This document shows positions 23,897 through 28,348 of a stretch of DNA of 28,348 nt, one piece after another. Below the pieces are notes generated by a model that saw only the letters and a list, made by a program, of their open reading frames with translations, made no database searches and had not been told where the DNA came from. A program made the translations under genes and the position numbers. Every line of letters begins with the position of its first letter. Position 1 is the stretch's first letter. This stretch comes from CAYURR01 sp964446745 (GTDB lineage Bacteria > Bacillota > Clostridia > Lachnospirales > WQUN01): contig CAYURR010000017.1 of the NCBI GenBank assembly GCA_964446745.1, forward strand, positions 1 to 28,348. Direction: 5' to 3'.

Positions 23897-25468
23897 TTAA
23901 TTATTTATTAAATCCCTCGGTGAAAATGAATGAGGGATTAATTGCTCAAGTCTCTTTTGTAAAAATTCGTGTGTGTCCTTCGCGAGAATAATTTGAAAAC
24001 GCTTCGGATCGCAGAACTCCAACATGACCTGTCTGCAGACACCGCATGGCGTGCACAACTGATCGGGTAGTTCACCCGCGCCACCAACGATGGCAATAGC
24101 GGAAAACTCCGTTTCGCCCTCGCTCACAGCCTTTACAAATGCGGTGCGCTCGGCGCAACTGGTGGGGGTATATGCGGCGTTCTCGACGTTGCAACCCAAA
24201 TACACCTTGCCGGACTTTGACAGCAAAGCTGCACCGACTTTAAAGCCCGAGTACGGTGCGTATGCAAATGTCCGAGCATGTAATGCGTCAGTAATCAATC
24301 CGGTCACGTCTATCCGCGGTTCGAACAGAAATGCCTTTACGGCATCTGCTATTATCGAAAAGCCTGTCCCTGTACCCATGTCAATAGCGGGGGTTTGTTT
24401 GTTGTAGAACAGTGCGGGTATGTATTCACGCGTGTGATCCGTACCCCGATAGCCCGGATCACAACCGTGATCCGATGTGATGATCAATAGGTCGTCGTCC
24501 CGCAGCTTTGGCAAAAATCCGCCGAGCCACGCGTCAAACTCACTCAATGCGCTTGCATAGCCGTCGATGTCGTTGCGGTGACCATAGACCATATCAAAGT
24601 CGACTAAGTTTATAAAACACAGTCCGTTAAAGTCCTCGTTTGCCAGTTCAGATGTCTTTTGCATCCCGTCTGCGTTGGAGGTGGTCTTTACGGAGCGCGT
24701 AACGGACTTGCCCGCGAAGATGTCGTAGATCTTGCCTACACCGATTACATCCAGGCCGGCCTCGGCGATATCATCGAGCATCGTTGGTCCCAGAGGTGCC
24801 AACGAATAATCATGTCTGTTTGCGGTACGTGCAAAATTCGGTGCGTTTCCGATGAATGGTCGTGCGATGACCCGGCCCACGCCGTGTTCACCTACCAGTA
24901 GCTTCCGTGCCTTTTCGCATGCGTCGTATAGGCGATCGAGCCCGAAATGCTCCTCGTGTGCGGCGATCTGGAATACGCTGTCAGCCGAGGTGTATATGAT
25001 CGGTTTGCCCGTCTTAATGTGTTCCTCGCCGTAATCCTGAAGTACAGCCGTACCGGAATAGGGGAGGTTACAGAGCGTTCCGACACCTATGGCCTGTTCA
25101 AACGCGTCGATGATCTCCTTCGGAAAGCCGTTCGGGTATACGGGCAGGGGGCGTTCGGAGACATAACCCGCGATCTCCCAATGACCGACGGTCGTGTCCT
25201 TGCCCTTTGAGCTCTCTGTAAAGCGTGCGTATGAGGCCTCCGGTGTTTCGACACCCGGGTGTATATAACCCTTTACGCCCTCGATATTAAAATAACCGAG
25301 CCGCGCGAGGTTTGGTGCGTTGAACAGCTTGCTCTTAGAGATCGTCAACAGCGTGTTCGCACCGACATCACCATACATAGAGGCATCCGGCAGTGCGCCG
25401 ATACCCAAGCTGTCCAACACGATCAGAAAAACCCTTCTACCAACGTTTTTCAAAAAGTTCACCCGCAT
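23897..25468 (-). CDS. deoB-cdd: Fused phosphopentomutase (DeoB) - cytidine deaminase (Cdd)
   Basis: One 523-residue frame carries two complete enzymes. Residues about 10-385 are phosphopentomutase, which interconverts (deoxy)ribose-1- and 5-phosphate. It has FLIVLDSLGIGALPD (metal Asp19), GKDTTVGHWEIAG (catalytic Thr near 92), NLVDFDMVYGHR and TSDHGCDPGYRGTDHTREYIP (metal ligands). Residues about 388-520 are cytidine deaminase, which converts cytidine to uridine, with YAPYSGFKVGAALL, the zinc/catalytic motif TSCAERTAF (Cys438, Glu440) and TPCGVCRQVM (Cys475, Cys478). No Met or ribosome binding site for separate translation of the second domain was seen. The upstream ATG has no clear Shine-Dalgarno; a start a few codons in (GTG or TTG) is possible. 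First gene of the nucleoside operon. Confidence 0.93.
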   Translation of the reverse strand: MRVNFLKNVGRRVFLIVLDSLGIGALPDASMYGDVGANTLLTISKSKLFNAPNLARLGYFNIEGVKGYIHPGVETPEASYARFTESSKGKDTTVGHWEIAGYVSERPLPVYPNGFPKEIIDAFEQAIGVGTLCNLPYSGTAVLQDYGEEHIKTGKPIIYTSADSVFQIAAHEEHFGLDRLYDACEKARKLLVGEHGVGRVIARPFIGNAPNFARTANRHDYSLAPLGPTMLDDIAEAGLDVIGVGKIYDIFAGKSVTRSVKTTSNADGMQKTSELANEDFNGLCFINLVDFDMVYGHRNDIDGYASALSEFDAWLGGFLPKLRDDDLLIITSDHGCDPGYRGTDHTREYIPALFYNKQTPAIDMGTGTGFSIIADAVKAFLFEPRIDVTGLITDALHARTFAYAPYSGFKVGAALLSKSGKVYLGCNVENAAYTPTSCAERTAFVKAVSEGETEFSAIAIVGGAGELPDQLCTPCGVCRQVMLEFCDPKRFQIILAKDTHEFLQKRLEQLIPHSFSPRDLINN

Positions 25469-25500
25469 TCTTAGTCAAAAATCTACGTAACACAAATGTA

Positions 25501-25529
25501 ATAATACCACTTTGTACAACCTTTTGCAA
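25501..25529 (-). promoter_or_regulatory. Promoter of the nucleoside salvage operon
   Basis: On the - strand TTGCAA (25529-25524) is followed after exactly 17 bases by TATTAT (25506-25501), with TGG before the -10 (extended). The spacer holds a perfect 8-base palindrome TTGTACAA (25512-25519), a possible operator for a repressor responding to nucleosides or sugar phosphates. It lies about 35 bases before the fusion gene's ATG. Confidence 0.65.
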
Positions 25530-25560
25530 TGTCTTACAAACGATTCAAAATACAAGTGCC

Positions 25561-26478
25561 TTAGGGCAGTTCGTTACCGGCAGCGCAGTATATCTCATAC
25601 CATTCGGGTCTTGTGAGTGTAACATCTGAGGCCACGCAGATGTCCTTTATACGCTGCTTATTTGTCGTACCGATGATGGGTTGTATCTTGGCCGGATGAC
25701 GCAGTATCCATGCGATAGCGATCGCGGAGTTTGTGACACCATATTTCTCGGCATATTTATTTATCGTAGCGTTCAGTTCCGGAAAGTCCGGGTTGTCCAA
25801 GAACACACCCTCAAAGAAACCGTACTGGAACGGCGACCAAGCCTGTATCGTGATGTCCTTCAGGCGGCAATATTCGAGTACGCTGTCGTCGTGGTCAACG
25901 GACGGCGGGTTCTCCATGTTCGTGTTCAGGCCGCTGTCGATCATACCGGTGTTTGTGATCGAGAACTGCAGCTGGTTGATGATAATGCGCTGCTTCAGAT
26001 AGCGGCTCAATAACTCCATCATCATCGGGCGCTGATTGCTCATGCCGAAGTATTTAACCTTGCCGGACTCGTGCAAAGTAGTGAATGCCTCCGCGACCTC
26101 CTCGGGTTCAACGAGCGTATCGGGCCTATGCAAAAGCAACACGTCTATGTAGTCGGTCTTGAGCCTTTTGAGGATGTTGTCCACGGAGGTCAAGATGTGT
26201 TCCTTGGAGAAGTCAAAAAAACCGTTGCGTATACCGCATTTGCTCTGTATCAATAGCTTGTCCCTCAGACCCGGTGTCAAAGTCAGCGCGTCCGCAAATA
26301 CCTCTTCGGACTTGCCGCCGCCGTAGATGTCCGCATGGTCAAAGAAATCGATGCCCGCGTCCATTGAGGTCTTGATCAGGCTGTCAACATCCTGTACGGA
26401 CATATTTGCGATACGCATGCAGCCCAACGAGATTTCCGATGCAAATAAACCGCTCATTCCAAGATTGATCTTTTTCAT
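25561..26478 (-). CDS. Aldo/keto reductase
   Basis: A 305-residue NADPH-dependent oxidoreductase of the aldo/keto reductase superfamily, TIM-barrel fold, closest in style to YdhF-like members. The start MKKINLGMSGLFASEISLGCMR and the motif FFDHADIYGGGKSEEVFADAL provide the catalytic Asp and Tyr. Lys in LLIQSKCGIR and His in VLLLHRPD complete the tetrad. The C-terminal cofactor region includes AWSPFQYG and QPIIGTTNKQRI. AAGGAGA precedes the ATG. It follows ylmH by 34 bases and may be read with the sepF cluster. No strong terminator separates it from the nucleoside operon. The physiological substrate cannot be inferred. Confidence 0.92.
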   Translation of the reverse strand: MKKINLGMSGLFASEISLGCMRIANMSVQDVDSLIKTSMDAGIDFFDHADIYGGGKSEEVFADALTLTPGLRDKLLIQSKCGIRNGFFDFSKEHILTSVDNILKRLKTDYIDVLLLHRPDTLVEPEEVAEAFTTLHESGKVKYFGMSNQRPMMMELLSRYLKQRIIINQLQFSITNTGMIDSGLNTNMENPPSVDHDDSVLEYCRLKDITIQAWSPFQYGFFEGVFLDNPDFPELNATINKYAEKYGVTNSAIAIAWILRHPAKIQPIIGTTNKQRIKDICVASDVTLTRPEWYEIYCAAGNELP

Positions 26479-26512
26479 AGTCCCGTCTCCTTAGTATTTT
26501 ATTTTATATCCT

Positions 26513-27340
26513 TTATTGATATACGACAGCCTGTATGGCCACACGGCCCCTGGAGGTCGTACCTATATCCGTTATACACACCCTGCCGCGCTTTCGCACA
26601 GTGATCGTATCGTTCTCTTTGATGCGATGATCGGATGCGGTAATGGGTTGCCAGTTTACAAACACCGTTTCAGAAGACACTAATTTCTGCGCGTTTGAAC
26701 GCGACAGATGAAACACAGCTCCGACCACAGCATCCAAACGCATCGAACCGGCCGTAAAACGCATTTCCTTACCGTTTCCTGCGATGGCTTCGTCAAGGCT
26801 TGCGGCCATATCGTGAGCCTCGCTGATATCGACATGTACACGCCCCACCGTTTCTAAGTTAGCGCGGATGTAATCGGATAGCTCTGTGTGTACAAAGATG
26901 AGCGCACCGCAGTCCTCGGTGTCCTTGATCACGATATCGCCGAGCTTTGAGCGGTCAATGCCGAGCCCAATCAACGAGCCCAAGTAATCCCGATGCGACG
27001 GAGGCTTTGCAAATTTTCTGTTATAGGTAACGCATAGCGGTGTGATCGGAAAGATATCCGCGTGAGGCGTTTGCTCGTCGATATTATCCGCGACCAAAAA
27101 ACCTATCATACGGCGTTCGGCAGACATGAAGCCACCAAAGCATACGGGTTCGATCGCGTTGTAATGCATCTCCTTGATATCGGCGCGCGCGGCATCGAGA
27201 AAGAGCCCGCTGCTGCGCGGGTCTAAAAAATCCGTAAATGTATCGGATTTGTGCTTAGCACATAAAAAAAGCCGATCCAAGACTCTTGCGTACAAAAGCT
27301 TGTCATCGGGCTTTATAAATCGTTGCGTTGTGGTTTTCAT
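26513..27340 (-). CDS. ylmH: YlmH, S4-domain RNA-binding protein
   Basis: A 275-residue RNA-binding protein found beside sepF and yggT in Bacillota; YlmH has been linked to ribosome-associated quality control and division-cluster genes. The N-terminal part (DDKLLYARVLDRLFLCAKH, then FLDPRSSGLF) and the middle (FGGFMSAERRMIGF, DYLGSLIGLGIDRSKLGDIV) are family-specific. The C-terminal S4 domain begins MRLDAVVGAVFHLSRSNAQKLV and continues VFVNWQPI. An upstream ATG at 27355 overlaps the yggT stop (TAATG); GAGG (27353-27350) better serves ATG 27340, which I chose. The genes are tightly packed, as usual for this cluster. Confidence 0.92.
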   Translation of the reverse strand: MKTTTQRFIKPDDKLLYARVLDRLFLCAKHKSDTFTDFLDPRSSGLFLDAARADIKEMHYNAIEPVCFGGFMSAERRMIGFLVADNIDEQTPHADIFPITPLCVTYNRKFAKPPSHRDYLGSLIGLGIDRSKLGDIVIKDTEDCGALIFVHTELSDYIRANLETVGRVHVDISEAHDMAASLDEAIAGNGKEMRFTAGSMRLDAVVGAVFHLSRSNAQKLVSSETVFVNWQPITASDHRIKENDTITVRKRGRVCITDIGTTSRGRVAIQAVVYQ

Positions 27341-27354
27341 AAAATAAAACCTCA

Positions 27355-27639
27355 TTAAACAAAACTTCTTAGAAGTGACAATAACAGGTTCTTTACTAAC
27401 ATAATGAGCACATACGCGATGATAGGTGAAAAGTCCAGCATCATGCCCGGACCGCCCAACGGTGACTTGGCTATTATATAGCGGATAGGCCCCAAGATGG
27501 GTTCGGTCAAGGCATAGAGTATTTGAATGATAGGGTTGTTACGCGGTATCGGAAACCACGAGATGATCACGCGTATAAATATCAAGAAATACAGCAGGTT
27601 AGCAAAGAGATCTATTGCCATTGCCAAAACACTTAGCAT
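27355..27639 (-). CDS. yggT: YggT family membrane protein
   Basis: A 94-residue integral membrane protein (YlmG/YggT family) with two hydrophobic hairpin segments around the signature IRVIISWFPIPRNNPIIQILYALTEPILGPIRYII. It is commonly encoded between sepF and ylmH and is implicated in division or membrane organisation, though its exact role is unclear. The frame is open from ATG 27666, inside sepF, but AGGTGAGG places the start at ATG 27639, four bases after the sepF stop. A second GGPGMMLDFSPIIAYVLIML segment follows, so the length is normal. Confidence 0.93.
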   Translation of the reverse strand: MLSVLAMAIDLFANLLYFLIFIRVIISWFPIPRNNPIIQILYALTEPILGPIRYIIAKSPLGGPGMMLDFSPIIAYVLIMLVKNLLLSLLRSFV

Positions 27640-27643
27640 ATCC

Positions 27644-28195
27644 TCACCTGTTCGCAGCGGACGCAAGCCACGGGAATATGGAGCCGGTATTCTTTAATTC
27701 GTCCCTGAGCTCACCGCTGAGCTTGATACCCTCGGGTACAATCACGAAGATATCATTTGATATACGCTGTATCTCACCGTTTACCGAATATGATGCACCG
27801 CCTAAAAAGTCCGCGATACGCTGTGCCGCGGGTCTGTCGATATGCTCGAGATTGACCACGCAAATGTTGTTGTTGCGGATATGGTCGCAGACAGCCGGAG
27901 CATCGTTTATGCCCTTTGGGTGCATAATGTAGACCTGCGGAGATGTCGATGACGACGAAGCCGGACGGAAGTCCACTATCTTGCTCGTGGCGGGGCGTGA
28001 AGACCTGCCTGTGTTGTATGTAACGTTGCTGTTCGCGTTTGGACGCGCATAATCCCTGCTATCCGTATACAAATCGACAGAGCGGTCATCTTCATACTCG
28101 TAACCCTCGTCCTCGCTGCCGTAGTATTCGTCATCACTGTCGTAATTTGTACCTAGCATCATGTTTTTTACCTTTTGAAATAAACTCACAAACAT
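27644..28195 (-). CDS. sepF: Cell division protein SepF
   Basis: This 183-residue FtsZ-binding protein forms arcs or rings that organise the division septum. The amphipathic N-terminal membrane-targeting helix is visible (MFVSLFQKVKNMMLG), followed by an acidic, Tyr-rich linker (about residues 18-60) and a Ser/Arg/Pro stretch. The DUF552 core covers about 85-165 with VYIMHPKGINDAP, VVNLEHIDRPAAQRIADFLGGASYSVNGEIQRIS and IFVIVPEGIKL. GGGAGA stands before the ATG. The 150 bases upstream to the window edge are very AT-rich and hold no recognised gene; the promoter probably lies there. Confidence 0.95.
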   Translation of the reverse strand: MFVSLFQKVKNMMLGTNYDSDDEYYGSEDEGYEYEDDRSVDLYTDSRDYARPNANSNVTYNTGRSSRPATSKIVDFRPASSSSTSPQVYIMHPKGINDAPAVCDHIRNNNICVVNLEHIDRPAAQRIADFLGGASYSVNGEIQRISNDIFVIVPEGIKLSGELRDELKNTGSIFPWLASAANR

Positions 28196-28348
28196 TCTCC
28201 CTTCGGATAATAAAAGGTTAAATGTCTCCCCTTATTAATTGTTATGCACAAATGTATTTTTATGCATTTTTCTCTATTTATCTTTTTATTTTTTAAATTA
28301 TTAGCGTGACCCAAACAGGCTTGTCCCAATACGAACCATCGTGGCGCC

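Overview
The window looks like chromosome from a Gram-positive, low-to-mid-GC Bacillota, most likely class Clostridia. The support is the sepF-yggT-ylmH cell-division cluster, a clostridial DUF3842 protein, a copper-amine-oxidase-like stalk protein, a BmpA/NupOPQ nucleoside importer and strong AGGAGG-type ribosome binding sites. No phage, insertion sequence, CRISPR array or plasmid function was recognised. Species cannot be named from the sequence.

Left part, + strand (1-6974): a tRNA-Lys(CTT) gene and its hairpin, a DUF3842 gene, then a six-gene operon. It encodes an ECF-type nickel/cobalt transporter (CbiM with a PDGLE domain, CbiQ, CbiO) followed by LarE, LarB and LarC, the enzymes that build the nickel-pincer nucleotide (NPN) cofactor of lactate racemase-type enzymes. 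LarC is one uninterrupted frame with an extreme His-rich insert. The racemase LarA is not in the window. Upstream of cbiM, a good promoter is followed by a leader that ends in a strong terminator hairpin only about 14 bases before the start codon, so the operon is probably controlled by transcription attenuation. A secreted stalk-domain protein with an Ada-like Cys/His knuckle follows.

Middle (7114-13480): a sigma factor with a 385-residue C-terminal extension and a C26 glutamine-amidotransferase-like hydrolase lie on the - strand. They are divergent from transketolase and an AraC-type regulator with a long helical C-terminal region. Two well-formed promoters lie back to back between the hydrolase and transketolase. 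A long nested palindrome at 13392-13480 closes this block against the convergent genes.

Right part, - strand (13501-28195), read from right to left: sepF, yggT, ylmH and an aldo/keto reductase. Next comes a nucleoside salvage operon with its own promoter: a fused phosphopentomutase-cytidine deaminase, the lipoprotein BmpA, the NupO ATPase, the NupP and NupQ permeases, and pyrimidine-nucleoside phosphorylase. Together these import nucleosides, deaminate cytidine, phosphorolyse pyrimidine nucleosides and convert (deoxy)ribose-1-phosphate to the 5-phosphate; transketolase could then process ribose-5-phosphate. A separate promoter drives an Rpn-family nuclease with a tetrapeptide-repeat tail, followed by three overlapping M42 metallopeptidase paralogues.

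The most interesting points are the nickel/NPN operon with its attenuator leader and DUF3842 neighbour, the DeoB-Cdd fusion, the possible intragenic small protein inside the Rpn gene, and two large regulators with unexplained C-terminal regions.
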